Part shown: piece by piece, positions 28,302 through 38,861 of the stretch | Numbering within the stretch: position 1 is the first letter of the stretch | Layout: every line of letters begins with the position of its first letter | DNA from: Streptococcus mitis subsp. hohhotensis | GTDB lineage: Bacteria > Bacillota > Bacilli > Lactobacillales > Streptococcaceae | Assembly (NCBI RefSeq): GCF_000722775.1 | Contig: NZ_JPFZ01000009.1 | Span: forward strand, 310,001-374,000 | Direction: 5' to 3' | DNA: 64,000 bases | Notes under the pieces: generated by a model | Told to the model about the DNA's origin: nothing | Databases searched by the model: none | Seen by the model: the letters and a program-made list of their open reading frames with translations, nothing else | Position numbers and translations under genes: made by a program

Positions 28302-29945
28302 CATGGATGCGATTTTTTCGGGGTCTGGTGTAACGCGGAGGGTCTTTTGTCCTGTGTAAGTGACAAAGCCGGGTTTGCCACCAGTTGGTTTGTTGAGTTT
28401 CTTGACTTCAATCATATCTACCTGCACGAGATTCGACAGGCGCCCTTGAGAGAAGTAGGCAGCTAACTCTGCTGCGTCTGTCTTGACTTCATCAGATGGG
28501 TCAAGATTTCCTGAGATGACAACATGGCTTCCAGGAATGTCCTTGGCATGGAACCAAAGTTCCTCCTTGCGGGCCATTTTAAAGGTTAGCTCCTCGTTTT
28601 GCAGGTTATTGCGTCCTACATAGATTATGGTTTTGCCATCGCTTGCTAGATACTGTTCTGGTTTTTTGCGTTTCTGGATTTTCTCCCGTTGTCTTCTGCG
28701 GATAAAACCTGTTTGAATCAATTCTTCACGGATTTCAGCGATTTCTTCTAGTCCAGCTTGGTTGAGGACGGTTTCTACACTTTCCAGATAGAGAATAGTG
28801 GCTTTGGTTTCTTCAACCAGGTCAGTCAAGTATTTGACAGCTTCTTTGAGTTTCTGATAACGTTTAAAATAGCGTTGGGCATTCTGGTTGGGAGTCAGGG
28901 CCTTATCAAGCGCAATCGTGATGGGTTGATTAGTGTAGTAATTATCTAGGATAACCTTGTCTTGGTCGTTAGGCACTTGATGAAGGAAGGTTGTTAGCAA
29001 TTCTCCTTTTTGGCGAAATTCTTCAGCATTGTCTGTCGCTAGTAACTCTTTTTCTTGTTTTTTCAGCTTGTGTCGATTTTTCTGAAGCTCATTTTCAACA
29101 CGACGAATGAGTTCACTGGCTTGCTGTTTGACGCGGTCGCGTTCAGCCTTGTCCTTATAGTAGGTGTCAAGCAAGTCAGAAAGACTGGTAAAAGGCTCTC
29201 CTAGACTATTTTCGAAGGGAATTGGGCTGAAGGAGGTCTCTGTTAGGTAAGGCTTGGTTTCTTGGATGAAGAAGTGACGGAAGGTAGAAAGTTTATCACG
29301 AACCAAGAGCTTTTCCAGTTCGTTTGCCGTATCTCGCCCCAAACCTTGAAAGAGGCTTTGAAGATTTTTAGCTGTTAATTCCCGGGTTTGCAAGATTTCA
29401 AAGAGTTTTTCATCCTTGATAGTAAAAGGATTGAGAGAATCGGTACTTGGGGGAGCGATATAGCTTGACCCTGGGAGTAAGGTGCGGTAGCTGTTTTGTG
29501 AAAAACCAACGTGTTTGATGACTTCGAGGATTTTATGGCTACTTTTATCCACGAGGAGAATATTACTGTGTTTGCCCATGATTTCGATAATGAGAGTTGC
29601 CTGGATATGATCCCCAATCTCGTTTTTATTGGAAACTGTAATCTCCACAATTCGGTCATTTTCGATTTGCTCAATCGACTCAATCAGGGCACCCTGCAAA
29701 TACTTTCTCAAAACCATGATAAAGGTTGAAGGTTGGGCTGGATTTTCAAAAGTCGTTTGGGTCAGCTGAATGCGTCCAAAAACTGGATGGGCAGAAAGGA
29801 GCAGGCGATGGCTTTGGCGATTGCTACGGATTTGCAAGACCAACTCTTGTTCAAAAGGTTGATTGATTTTCTGGATGCGACCGTTCACTAACTCTCTTTG
29901 CAATTCCTCAACCATGTGGTGTAAAAAAAATCCGTCAAATGACAT
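28290..29945 (-). CDS. pavA: Fibronectin-binding adherence protein PavA (RqcH/NEMF family)
   Basis: PavA binds fibronectin at the pneumococcal surface, yet it has no signal peptide and belongs to the RqcH/Rqc2 family. B. subtilis RqcH adds C-terminal alanine tails to stalled peptides, so a role in ribosome quality control is likely by family. The 551-residue product (the known PavA length) starts MSFDGFFLHHMVEEL. It has an N-terminal NFACT-N region, a coiled-coil middle (about 270-430) and a C-terminal NFACT-R domain with LWFHAKDIPGSHVVI. The start is set by AAGGAG just upstream; a longer in-frame start at 29972 is rejected. It is divergent from ybeY. Confidence 0.93.
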   Translation of the reverse strand: MSFDGFFLHHMVEELQRELVNGRIQKINQPFEQELVLQIRSNRQSHRLLLSAHPVFGRIQLTQTTFENPAQPSTFIMVLRKYLQGALIESIEQIENDRIVEITVSNKNEIGDHIQATLIIEIMGKHSNILLVDKSSHKILEVIKHVGFSQNSYRTLLPGSSYIAPPSTDSLNPFTIKDEKLFEILQTRELTAKNLQSLFQGLGRDTANELEKLLVRDKLSTFRHFFIQETKPYLTETSFSPIPFENSLGEPFTSLSDLLDTYYKDKAERDRVKQQASELIRRVENELQKNRHKLKKQEKELLATDNAEEFRQKGELLTTFLHQVPNDQDKVILDNYYTNQPITIALDKALTPNQNAQRYFKRYQKLKEAVKYLTDLVEETKATILYLESVETVLNQAGLEEIAEIREELIQTGFIRRRQREKIQKRKKPEQYLASDGKTIIYVGRNNLQNEELTFKMARKEELWFHAKDIPGSHVVISGNLDPSDEVKTDAAELAAYFSQGRLSNLVQVDMIEVKKLNKPTGGKPGFVTYTGQKTLRVTPDPEKIASMKKS

Positions 29946-30049
29946 CGTTCTCTCCTTGTGATTGTATTCCATAGTATTATATCAAAAAGGTAGAATAAAA
30001 TCATGGAAATGTGGTATAATAAAGCCAAGTAAAGAGAAACGAGAAGCGC

Positions 30050-30547
30050 ATGTATATTGAAATGGTAGATGAAACTGGTCAAGTTTCAAAAGAAATGTTG
30101 CAACAAACCCAAGAAATTTTGGAATTTGCAGCCCAAAAATTAGGAAAAGAAGACAAGGAGATGGCAGTTACCTTTGTGACCAATGAACGTAGTCATGAAC
30201 TCAATCTGGAGTACCGTGACACAGACCGTCCGACAGATGTTATCAGCCTTGAATATAAGCCAGAGTTGGAAATTGCCTTTGACGAAGAGGATTTACTTGA
30301 AAATCCAGAATTGGCAGAGATGATGTCTGAGTTTGATGCCTATATTGGGGAACTGTTCATCTCTATCGATAAGGCACATGAGCAGGCCGAGGAATATGGC
30401 CATAGCTTTGAGCGTGAGATGGGCTTCTTGGCAGTACACGGCTTTTTACATATCAACGGCTATGATCACTACACTCCGGAAGAAGAAGCGGAGATGTTCG
30501 GTTTACAAGAAGAAATTTTGACAGCCTATGGACTCACAAGACAATAA
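30050..30547 (+). CDS. ybeY: Endoribonuclease YbeY (rRNA maturation)
   Basis: YbeY is a zinc-dependent RNase involved in 16S rRNA 3'-end maturation and ribosome quality control. The 165-residue product has the catalytic [11 protein letters not shown] motif (HGxLHxxGYDH) and the earlier [11 protein letters not shown] motif. An extended -10 (TGGTATAAT, TATAAT at 30015-30020) lies 29 bp before the ATG. It overlaps dgkA by 20 bp and opens the ybeY-dgkA-era cluster. Confidence 0.95.
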   Translation: MYIEMVDETGQVSKEMLQQTQEILEFAAQKLGKEDKEMAVTFVTNERSHELNLEYRDTDRPTDVISLEYKPELEIAFDEEDLLENPELAEMMSEFDAYIGELFISIDKAHEQAEEYGHSFEREMGFLAVHGFLHINGYDHYTPEEEAEMFGLQEEILTAYGLTRQ

Positions 30548-30923
30548 ACGAAAATGGAAAAATCGTGACCTGATATCCAGTTTAGAATTTGCCATCACAG
30601 GAATTTTTACTGCTATCAAGGAAGAACGCAATATGCGAAAACATGCAGTAACGGCTCTTGTAGTCATTCTTGCAGGTTTTGTTTTTCAGGTGTCACGAAT
30701 CGAATGGCTCTTTCTCCTATTGAGCATTTTCTTGGTAGTAGCCTTTGAAATTATCAATTCTGCTATTGAAAATGTGGTGGATTTGGCCAGTCACTATCAC
30801 TTTTCTATGCTGGCTAAAAATGCCAAGGATATGGCGGCTGGCGCGGTACTAGTGGTCTCTCTTTTCGCAGCCTTAACAGGCGCATTGATTTTTCTCCCAC
30901 GAATCTGGGATTTATTATTTTAA
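30528..30923 (+). CDS. dgkA: Undecaprenol/diacylglycerol kinase
   Basis: A 131-residue membrane kinase. In Gram-positive bacteria DgkA homologues phosphorylate undecaprenol, feeding the lipid carrier pool. Three transmembrane helices are visible after a cytoplasmic N-terminus: about 42-75, with [10 protein letters not shown] just before them, then the signature [15 protein letters not shown] (catalytic Glu/Asn region) and [13 protein letters not shown]. It starts inside the end of ybeY and ends 16 bp before era. Confidence 0.93.
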   Translation: MDSQDNKRKWKNRDLISSLEFAITGIFTAIKEERNMRKHAVTALVVILAGFVFQVSRIEWLFLLLSIFLVVAFEIINSAIENVVDLASHYHFSMLAKNAKDMAAGAVLVVSLFAALTGALIFLPRIWDLLF

Positions 30924-30939
30924 ACAGTAAGAGGAAATT

Positions 30940-31839
30940 ATGACTTTTAAATCAGGCTTTGTAGCCATTTTAGGACGTCCCAATGTTGGGAAGTCAACAT
31001 TTTTAAACCACGTCATGGGGCAAAAGATTGCCATCATGAGTGACAAGGCGCAGACAACGCGCAATAAAATCATGGGAATTTACACGACTGATAAGGAGCA
31101 AATTGTCTTTATCGACACACCAGGGATTCACAAACCTAAAACAGCTCTCGGAGATTTCATGGTTGAGTCTGCCTACAGTACCCTTCGAGAAGTGGATACC
31201 GTTCTTTTCATGGTGCCTGCTGATGAAGCGCGTGGTAAGGGCGATGATATGATTATAGAGCGTCTCAAGGCTGCCAAGGTTCCTGTTATTCTGGTGGTGA
31301 ACAAGATTGATAAGGTCCATCCAGACCAGCTCTTGTCTCAGATTGATGACTTCCGTAATCAAATGGACTTTAAGGAAATTGTACCAATCTCAGCCCTCCA
31401 AGGAAATAACGTCTCTCGTCTAGTGGATATTTTGAGTGAAAATCTGGACGAAGGTTTCCAATATTTCCCGTCTGATCAAATCACAGACCATCCAGAACGA
31501 TTCTTGGTTTCAGAAATGGTTCGCGAGAAAGTCTTGCACCTAACTCGTGAAGAGATTCCGCATTCTGTCGCAGTAGTTGTGGATTCTATGAAACGAGACG
31601 AAGAGACAGACAAGGTTCACATCCGTGCAACCATTATGGTCGAGCGTGATAGTCAAAAAGGGATTATCATCGGTAAAGGTGGTGTTATGCTCAAGAAAAT
31701 TGGGACTATGGCCCGTCGTGATATCGAACTCATGCTAGGAGACAAGGTTTTCCTAGAAACTTGGGTCAAGGTTAAGAAAAACTGGCGCGATAAAAAGCTA
31801 GATTTAGCTGACTTTGGCTATAATGAAAAGGAATATTAA
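30940..31839 (+). CDS. era: GTPase Era
   Basis: Era binds the 3' end of 16S rRNA and helps small-subunit assembly. The 299-residue product has G1 [10 protein letters not shown]3 DTPG and G4 NKID in the GTPase domain (1-170), followed by a KH RNA-binding domain with [13 protein letters not shown] (about 237-249). It follows ybeY and dgkA, a conserved ribosome-assembly context. Confidence 0.97.
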   Translation: MTFKSGFVAILGRPNVGKSTFLNHVMGQKIAIMSDKAQTTRNKIMGIYTTDKEQIVFIDTPGIHKPKTALGDFMVESAYSTLREVDTVLFMVPADEARGKGDDMIIERLKAAKVPVILVVNKIDKVHPDQLLSQIDDFRNQMDFKEIVPISALQGNNVSRLVDILSENLDEGFQYFPSDQITDHPERFLVSEMVREKVLHLTREEIPHSVAVVVDSMKRDEETDKVHIRATIMVERDSQKGIIIGKGGVMLKKIGTMARRDIELMLGDKVFLETWVKVKKNWRDKKLDLADFGYNEKEY

Positions 31840-31887
31840 GTAGAGGTGGGCTCATGCCTGCTTCTTGTTTTTACAGAAGGAGGATTT

Positions 31888-32712
31888 ATGCCTGAATTAC
31901 CTGAGGTTGAAACCGTTCGTCGTGGCTTAGAAAAATTGATTTTGGGAAAGAAGATTTCGAGTGTAGAAATTCGCTATCCCAAGATGATTAAGACAGATTT
32001 GGACGAGTTTCAAAAGGAAGTGCCTGGTCAGATTATTGAGTCAATGGGACGTCGTGGAAAATATTTGCTTTTCTATCTTACAGACAAGGTCTTGATTTCT
32101 CATCTGCGAATGGAGGGCAAGTATTTTTACTATCCAGACCAAGCACCTGAACGCAAGCATGCCCATGTTTTCTTCCAATTTGAGGATGGTGGCACGCTTG
32201 TTTATGAGGATGTACGCAAGTTTGGTACTATGGAACTCTTGTCTCCTGACCTTTTGGACGCCTACTTTATTTCTAAAAAATTAGGTCCTGAACCAAGCGA
32301 ACAAGACTTTGATGTGCAGGTCTTTCAAGCTGCCCTAGCTAAGTCCAAAAAGCCTATCAAATCCCACCTCCTAGACCAGACCTTGGTAGCTGGCCTTGGC
32401 AATATCTATGTGGATGAGGTTCTATGGCGAGCTCAGGTTCATCCAGCTAGACCTTCCCAGACTTTGACTGCAGCAGAAGCGTCAGCCATTCATGACCAGA
32501 TCATTGCTGTTTTGGACCAGGCTGTTGAAAAAGGTGGTTCCACCATTCGGACCTATACCAATGCCTTTGGGGAAGATGGAACCATGCAGGATTTTCATCA
32601 AGTCTATGACAAGGCTGGTCAAGAATGTTCACGTTGTGGCACCATCATTGAGAAAATCCAACTAGGTGGACGAGGAACTCACTTTTGTCCAAACTGTCAA
32701 AGGAGGGGCTGA
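31888..32712 (+). CDS. mutM: Formamidopyrimidine-DNA glycosylase
   Basis: MutM (Fpg) removes 8-oxoguanine and ring-opened purines and nicks the abasic site. The 274-residue product has the obligatory [10 protein letters not shown] start, with Pro2 as the nucleophile after Met removal and Glu3. The C-terminal zinc finger has four cysteines (CSRCG and CPNCQ). GGAGG sets the ATG at 31888; a longer frame from 31846 would remove the catalytic N-terminus and is rejected. The stop overlaps the coaE start by one base (TGATG). Confidence 0.96.
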   Translation: MPELPEVETVRRGLEKLILGKKISSVEIRYPKMIKTDLDEFQKEVPGQIIESMGRRGKYLLFYLTDKVLISHLRMEGKYFYYPDQAPERKHAHVFFQFEDGGTLVYEDVRKFGTMELLSPDLLDAYFISKKLGPEPSEQDFDVQVFQAALAKSKKPIKSHLLDQTLVAGLGNIYVDEVLWRAQVHPARPSQTLTAAEASAIHDQIIAVLDQAVEKGGSTIRTYTNAFGEDGTMQDFHQVYDKAGQECSRCGTIIEKIQLGGRGTHFCPNCQRRG

Positions 32713-33317
32713 TGGGAAAAATCATTGGAATCACTGGGGGAATTGCCTCTGGTAAGTCAACTGTGACAAATTTTCTAAGAAAGCAAGATTTTCAAGTAGT
32801 GGATGCCGACGCAGTCGTCCACCAACTACAGAAACCTGGTGGTCGTCTGTTTGAGGCTCTAGTCAAGCACTTTGGGCAAGAAATCATCCTTGAAAACGGA
32901 GAACTTAATCGCCCTATCCTAGCTAGTCTTATCTTTTCAAATCCTGAAGAACGGGAATGGTCTAGGATAACTCAAGGGGAGATTATTCGTGAGGAGCTAG
33001 CTACGTTGAGAGACCAGTTGGCTCAGACAGAAGAGATTTTCTTCATGGATATTCCCCTACTTTTTGAGCAGGCCTACAGCGCTTGGTTTGATGAGACTTG
33101 GTTGGTCTATGTGGATAGAGATGTCCAAGTAGAACGTCTAATGAAAAGAGACCACTTGTCCAAAGATGAAGCTGAGTCTCGTCTGGCAGCCCAGTGGCCT
33201 TTAGAGAAAAAGAAAGATTTGGCCAGCCATGTTTTAAACAACAATGGAAATCAGGACCAGCTTCTTACTCAGGTGTTCTCCCTGCTTGAGGGAGGTAGGC
33301 AAGATGAAAGAGATTAA
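32712..33317 (+). CDS. coaE: Dephospho-CoA kinase
   Basis: CoaE performs the last step of coenzyme A synthesis, phosphorylating dephospho-CoA. The 201-residue product starts GKIIGITGGIASGKSTVTNF, a P-loop, with the DIPLLFEQAY motif typical of CoaE. The ATG at 32712 overlaps the mutM stop by one base and has AGGAGG upstream. It overlaps pmrA by 14 bp. Confidence 0.95.
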   Translation: MGKIIGITGGIASGKSTVTNFLRKQDFQVVDADAVVHQLQKPGGRLFEALVKHFGQEIILENGELNRPILASLIFSNPEEREWSRITQGEIIREELATLRDQLAQTEEIFFMDIPLLFEQAYSAWFDETWLVYVDRDVQVERLMKRDHLSKDEAESRLAAQWPLEKKKDLASHVLNNNGNQDQLLTQVFSLLEGGRQDERD

Positions 33318-34503
33318 CTGGAAGGATAATCTGCGCATTGCCTGGTTTGGTAATTTTCTGACTGGAGCCAGTATTTCTTTGGTTGTGCCTTTTATGCCCA
33401 TCTTTGTGGAAAATCTAGGTGTAGGGAGTGAGCAAGTCGCTTTTTATGCAGGTTTAGCTATTTCTGTCTCTGCCATTTCTGCAGCACTTTTCTCTCCTAT
33501 CTGGGGCATTCTTGCTGACAAATACGGCCGAAAACCCATGATGATTCGTGCTGGTATGGCCATGACTATTACTATGGGAGGCTTGGCCTTTGTCCCAAAT
33601 ATTTATTGGTTAATCTTTCTTCGTTTATTAAACGGGGTATTTGCAGGATTTGTTCCTAATGCAACGGCCTTGATAGCCAGTCAGGTTCCCAAGGAGAAAT
33701 CAGGCTCTGCCTTAGGTACTTTGTCTACAGGCGTAGTTGCAGGCACTCTAACTGGTCCCTTTATCGGTGGCTTTATTGCAGAATTATTTGGCATTCGTAC
33801 TGTTTTCTTACTGGTTGGTAGTTTTCTATTCTTAGCTGCTGTTTTGACTATTTGCTTTATCAAGGAAGATTTTCAACCAGTAGCCAAGGAAAAGGCCATC
33901 CCAACAAAGGAATTATTTACATCAGTTAAATATCCCTATCTTTTGGTCAATCTCTTTCTGACCAGTTTTGTCATCCAATTTTCAGCCCAATCAATCGGCC
34001 CTATCTTAGCTCTGTATGTACGCGACTTAGGCCAGACAGAGAATCTTCTTTTTGTCTCTGGTTTGATTGTATCCAGTATGGGCTTTTCCAGCATGATGAG
34101 TGCAGGAGTCATGGGTAAGCTAGGTGACAAGGTGGGCAATCATCGCCTCTTGGTTGTAGCCCAGTTTTATTCAGTCATTATCTATCTCCTCTGTGCCAAT
34201 GCCTCTAGCCCCCTTCAACTAGGACTCTATCGTTTCCTCTTTGGCTTGGGGACAGGTGCCTTGATTCCTGGAGTTAATGCTCTTCTCAGTAAGATGACCC
34301 CAAAATCAGGTATTTCAAGAGTATTTGCCTTCAATCAGGTATTCTTTTATCTGGGAGGTGTTGTTGGTCCCATGGCAGGTTCTGCAGTAGCAGGAAAATT
34401 TGGCTACCATGCTGTCTTTTATGCGACAAGCCTTTGTGTTGCCTTTAGTTGTCTCTTTAACCTGCTTCAATTTCGAACATTATTAAAAGTAAAGGAAATC
34501 TAG
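33304..34503 (+). CDS. pmrA: Multidrug efflux MFS transporter PmrA
   Basis: PmrA is a pneumococcal major facilitator pump linked to fluoroquinolone and dye efflux. The 399-residue product (the known length) has about twelve hydrophobic segments and the MFS loop motif [14 protein letters not shown] after the second helix. GGAGG before the ATG at 33304 sets the start inside the end of coaE. Its stop TAG shares its G with the GTG start of rpmG. Confidence 0.92.
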
Positions 34504-34652
34504 TGCGAGTAAAAATTAATCTCAAATGCTCCTCTTGTGGCAGTATCAATTACCTAACTAGTAAAAACTCAAAAACCCATCCAGACAAGATTGAGGTTTT
34601 AAAGTATTGTCCCAAGGAAAGAAAAGTAACCCTACATCTTGAATCTAAGTAG
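34503..34652 (+). CDS. rpmG: 50S ribosomal protein L33
   Basis: A 49-residue ribosomal protein starting with GTG at 34503, directly on the stop of pmrA. The sequence reads [18 protein letters not shown], then [20 protein letters not shown] and ends HLESK, the usual L33 pattern. The first CxxC zinc pair (CSSC) is intact but the second has only one cysteine (YCPK), so zinc binding is doubtful. There is no strong ribosome site, so translation is probably coupled to pmrA. Confidence 0.93.
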
Positions 34653-34691
34653 ATTTTATGGTAAAATAATAAGGATTTTAAGGAGTTTGAT

Positions 34692-34925
34692 ATGTATAAC
34701 CTATTATTAACCATTTTATTAGTATTATCTGTTGTGATTGTGATTGCAATTTTCATGCAACCAACCAAAAACCAATCCAGCAATGTATTTGATGCCAGCT
34801 CAGGTGATTTGTTTGAACGCAGTAAAGCACGCGGTTTTGAAGCTGTAATGCAGCGTTTGACAGGGATTTTAGTCTTTTTCTGGCTAGCCATTGCCTTAGC
34901 ATTGACGGTATTATCAAGTAGATAA
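34692..34925 (+). CDS. secG: Preprotein translocase subunit SecG
   Basis: SecG assists SecYE in protein export. The 77-residue product has two transmembrane segments (about 2-23 and 55-75) separated by a polar loop with SSNVFDASSGDLFERSKARG, typical of Gram-positive SecG. AAGGAG lies before the ATG, and TAAAAT near 34660-34672 may be a -10 box. It precedes rnr, as in other streptococci (secG-rnr-smpB). Confidence 0.93.
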   Translation: MYNLLLTILLVLSVVIVIAIFMQPTKNQSSNVFDASSGDLFERSKARGFEAVMQRLTGILVFFWLAIALALTVLSSR

Positions 34926-35025
34926 GAAAATAATGGGCAGGACTAGGTCTTTGCCTCTTTTTATTTTTAAAGGATGTTTAAGAAGGTTTTGCAGTAAAAG
35001 AAAAGAAAAAATCTAGAAAGAAAAT

Positions 35026-37377
35026 ATGAAAGATAGAATAAAAGAATATTTACAAGACAAGGGAAAGGTGACTGTCAATGACTTGGCTCAGGCTTTGGGA
35101 AAAGACGAGTCCAAGGATTTTCGTGAGTTGATTAAAACCTTGTCCCTAATGGAAAGAAAACACCAGATTCGCTTTGAAGAAGACGGTAGTCTGACATTAG
35201 AAATTAAGAAAAAACATGAGATTACTCTCAAGGGGATTTTTCATGCCCATAAAAATGGCTTTGGTTTTGTCAGCCTAGAAGGCGAGGAGGACGACCTTTT
35301 TGTAGGGAAAAATGATGTCAACTATGCTATTGATGGTGATACAGTTGAGGTCGTGATTAAGAAAGTAGCTGACCGAAACAAGGGAACTGCTGCCGAAGCC
35401 AAAATTATCGATATCCTAGAACACAGTTTGACAACCGTTGTCGGACAAATCGTTCTAGATCAGGAAAAGCCTAAGTATGCTGGCTACATCCGTTCAAAAA
35501 ATCAGAAAATCAACCAACCGATTTACGTTAAGAAACCAGCTCTAAAACTAGAGGGAACAGAAGTTCTTAAGGTCTTTATCGACAAATATCCAAGCAAGAA
35601 ACATGATTTCTTTGTCGCGAGTGTCCTTGATGTGGTGGGGCATTCAACGGATGTCGGAATTGATGTTCTTGAGGTTTTGGAGTCTATGGACATTGTATCC
35701 GAGTTTCCAGAAGCCGTTGTCAAGGAAGCAGAAAGTGTGCCTGATGCTCCATCACAAAAGGATATGGAAGGCCGTCTGGACTTGAGAGATGAGATTACCT
35801 TTACCATTGACGGTGCGGATGCCAAGGACTTGGACGATGCGGTGCATATCAAGGCATTGAAAAATGGAAATCTGGAGCTTGGGGTTCACATAGCAGACGT
35901 TTCCTATTATGTGACAGAAGGTTCTGCCCTTGACAAGGAAGCCCTTAACCGTGCGACTTCTGTCTATGTGACAGACCGTGTGGTTCCAATGCTTCCAGAA
36001 CGACTGTCTAATGGAATTTGCTCCCTCAATCCTCAAGTTGACCGCCTGACCCAGTCAGCCATTATGGAGATTGATAAACATGGTCGTGTGGTCAATTACA
36101 CCATTACACAAACAGTTATCAAGACAAGCTATCGGATGACCTATAGTGATGTCAATGATATCCTAGCTGGAGACAAGGAAAAGAGACAAGAATATCAGAA
36201 AATTGTTCCAAGTATCGAACTCATGGCCAAGCTCCATGACACTTTAGAAAACATGCGTGTGAAACGTGGAGCCCTCAATTTCGATACCAATGAAGCTAAG
36301 ATTTTAGTGGATAAGCAAGGCAAACCCGTTGATATCGTTCTTCGGCAGCGTGGCATTGCCGAGCGTATGATTGAGTCCTTCATGTTGATGGCCAATGAAA
36401 CAGTTGCCGAGCATTTCAGCAAGCTGGATTTGCCTTTCATCTATCGAATTCACGAGGAGCCTAAGGCTGAAAAGGTTCAGAAGTTTATTGATTATGCTTC
36501 GAGCTTTGGCTTGCGCATTTATGGAACTGCCAGTGAGATGAGCCAGGAGGCTCTCCAAGACATCATGCGTGCTGTTGAGGGAGAACCTTATGCAGATGTA
36601 TTGTCCATGATGCTTCTTCGCTCTATGCAGCAGGCTCGCTATTCGGAGCACAATCACGGTCACTATGGTTTAGCGGCAGACTATTACACTCACTTTACCA
36701 GTCCGATTCGTCGTTATCCAGACCTTCTTGTTCACCGTATGATTCGTGATTACGGCCGTTCTAAGGAAATAGCAGAGCATTTTGAGCAAGTGATTCCAGA
36801 GATTGCGACCCAGTCTTCCAACCGGGAGCGTCGTGCCATCGAGGCTGAGCGTGAAGTCGAAGCCATGAAAAAGGCTGAGTATATGGAAGAATACGTGGGA
36901 GAAGAGTACGATGCGATTGTGTCCAGCATTGTCAAGTTTGGTCTATTTGTCGAATTGCCGAACACAGTTGAAGGCTTGATTCACATCACTAATCTACCTG
37001 AATTTTATCATTTCAATGAACGGGATTTGACTCTTCGTGGAGAGAAATCAGGAACAACTTTCCGTGTAGGTCAGCAAATCCGTATCCGAGTTGAAAGAGC
37101 CGACAAGATGACGGGTGAAATTGACTTCTCTTACATCCCAAGTGAGTTTGATGTGATTGAAAAAGGCTTGAAACAAGCTGGTCGCAAAGACAGAGGGCGT
37201 GGTTCAAATCGTCGTTCAGATAAGAAGGAAGACAAGAGAAAATCAGGATGCTCAAATGATAAGCGCAAGCATTCACAAAAAGACAAGAAAAAAGGAAAGA
37301 AACCTTTTTATAAGGAAGTAGCTAAGAAAGGAGCCAAGCATGGCAAAGGGCGAGGGAAAGGTCGTCGCACAAAATAA
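35026..37377 (+). CDS. rnr: Ribonuclease R
   Basis: RNase R degrades structured RNA 3' to 5' and acts with SmpB/tmRNA on stalled messages. The 783-residue product has an N-terminal winged helix (about 1-65), cold-shock domains, and the RNB catalytic domain with the metal-binding aspartates in [18 protein letters not shown]-terminal S1 domain (about 625-705) and a lysine/arginine-rich tail follow. It overlaps smpB by 38 bp, coupling two trans-translation partners. Confidence 0.95.
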
Positions 37378-37807
37378 AAAAGCACGTCATGACTATACAA
37401 TCGTAGATACGCTAGAGGCAGGAATGGTCCTGACTGGAACTGAAATCAAGAGTGTACGAGCAGCTCGAATTAATCTCAAGGATGGCTTTGCCCAAGTAAA
37501 AAATGGAGAAGTTTGGTTGAGCAATGTTCATATCGCTCCTTACGAAGAGGGCAATATCTGGAACCAAGAACCAGAACGTCGTCGAAAACTCCTGCTCCAT
37601 AAGAAACAAATCCAAAAGTTGGAACAAGAGACTAAAGGAACAGGAATGACCCTGGTTCCCCTTAAAGTCTATATCAAAGATGGTTATGCTAAGCTCCTTT
37701 TAGGTTTAGCTAAAGGGAAGCATGACTATGATAAACGGGAGTCTATCAAACGACGTGAGCAAAATCGCGACATCGCGCGTGTTATGAAAGCTGTTAATCA
37801 GCGATAA
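37340..37807 (+). CDS. smpB: SsrA-binding protein SmpB
   Basis: SmpB carries tmRNA to stalled ribosomes. The 155-residue product has [19 protein letters not shown] and [18 protein letters not shown] at the start, a central [12 protein letters not shown] region and a basic C-terminal tail ([19 protein letters not shown]). The start lies inside the lysine-rich end of rnr, with AAGGAG upstream. Confidence 0.96.
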
Positions 37808-37822
37808 AAAGAGGAAATGAAA

Positions 37823-38683
37823 ATGGAAAAACTAGTTGCTTATAAACGCATGCCTTTGTGGACTAAAGAAACCATGCCAGAGGCTGTTCAGCAAAAGCAC
37901 AATACAAAAGTTGGGACTTGGGGCAAGATTACTGTCTTGAAGGGAGCTCTCAAGTTTATTGAATTGACAGAGGATGGTGAGGTTCTAGCTGAACATCTCT
38001 TTGAAGCAGGGGCTGACAATCCAATGGCACAACCACAAGCCTGGCACCGAGTGGAGGCTGTAACAGACGATGTAGAATGGTATTTGGAATTTTATTGTAA
38101 ACCTGAGGATTATTTCCTTAAGAAATACAATACCAATCCTGTTCATTCAGAGGTCCTAGAGGCTATGCAGACAGTAAAACCAGGGAAAGCCTTGGATTTG
38201 GGCTGTGGTCAGGGCCGGAATGCACTCTTTCTAGCACAGAATGGTTTTGATGTGACAGCTGTGGATCAAAATGAATTATCTCTTGAAATCTTGCAAAGCA
38301 TTGTGGAGCAGGAGGACCTAGACATGCCTGTTGGTCTTTACGATATCAATTCAGCCAGTATTAGCCAAGACTATGATTTTATCGTATCAACTGTTGTTCT
38401 CATGTTTTTGCAAGCGGACCGCATTCCTGAAATTATCAAAAATATGCAGGAGAAAACCACTGTTGGTGGCTATAATCTTATCGTCTGCGCCATGGACACG
38501 GAGGATTATCCTTGCTCAGTGAACTTCCCATTCACATTTAAAGAGGGAGAATTGGCTGAATACTACAAGGATTGGGAAATGGTTAAGTACAATGAAAATC
38601 CTGGTCATCTTCACCGTCGCGATGAGAATGGCAATCGTATTCAACTACGCTTTGCGACCATGCTAGCTAAAAAAATCAAATAA
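37823..38683 (+). CDS. tehB: TehB-like SAM-dependent methyltransferase
   Basis: A 286-residue protein with an N-terminal cupin-like TehB extension (about 1-100, with [14 protein letters not shown]) and a Rossmann methyltransferase domain with the SAM motif [16 protein letters not shown]. TehB gives tellurite resistance in E. coli; the natural substrate is uncertain. The ATG at 37817 is rejected because GAGG lies only two bases away; the ATG at 37823 is properly spaced. The last base of its TAA stop is the first base of a BOX element. Confidence 0.87.
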   Translation: MEKLVAYKRMPLWTKETMPEAVQQKHNTKVGTWGKITVLKGALKFIELTEDGEVLAEHLFEAGADNPMAQPQAWHRVEAVTDDVEWYLEFYCKPEDYFLKKYNTNPVHSEVLEAMQTVKPGKALDLGCGQGRNALFLAQNGFDVTAVDQNELSLEILQSIVEQEDLDMPVGLYDINSASISQDYDFIVSTVVLMFLQADRIPEIIKNMQEKTTVGGYNLIVCAMDTEDYPCSVNFPFTFKEGELAEYYKDWEMVKYNENPGHLHRRDENGNRIQLRFATMLAKKIK

Positions 38684-38786
38684 TACTCTTCGAAAATCTC
38701 TTCAAACCACGTCAGCGTCGCCTTACCGTACTCAAGTACAGCTTGCGGCTAGCTTCCTAGTTTGCTTTTTGATTTTCATTGAGTAT
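38683..38786 (+). repeat. BOX element, A-C form (104 bp)
   Basis: ATACTCTTCGAAAATC opens and GATTTTCATTGAGTAT closes the element. The boxA core CGTCAGCGTCGCCTTACCGTA and the boxC core GCGGCTAGCTTCCTAGTTTG are present, joined by GTACTCAAGTACAGCTT; boxB is absent. The first base of the element is the last base of the tehB stop codon. It ends 46 bp before the coiA competence box. Confidence 0.93.
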
Positions 38787-38832
38787 AAACATGGATAGAG
38801 ATTAGGAGAATATCCTGATCTTTTTTCTTTTT

Positions 38833-38840
38833 TACGAATA
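38833..38840 (+). promoter_or_regulatory. Competence box (SigX/ComX) for coiA
   Basis: TACGAATA, preceded by a T-rich tract (TTTTTTCTTTTT), lies 21 bp before the coiA ATG and is identical to the comEA box. Confidence 0.9.
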
Positions 38841-38861
38841 ATATAGAAAAGGAGGGAAATC

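Noticed and set aside
31846-31887. N-terminal extension of MutM
   Set aside because: The enzyme needs a free Pro2; the ribosome site fits the ATG at 31888.
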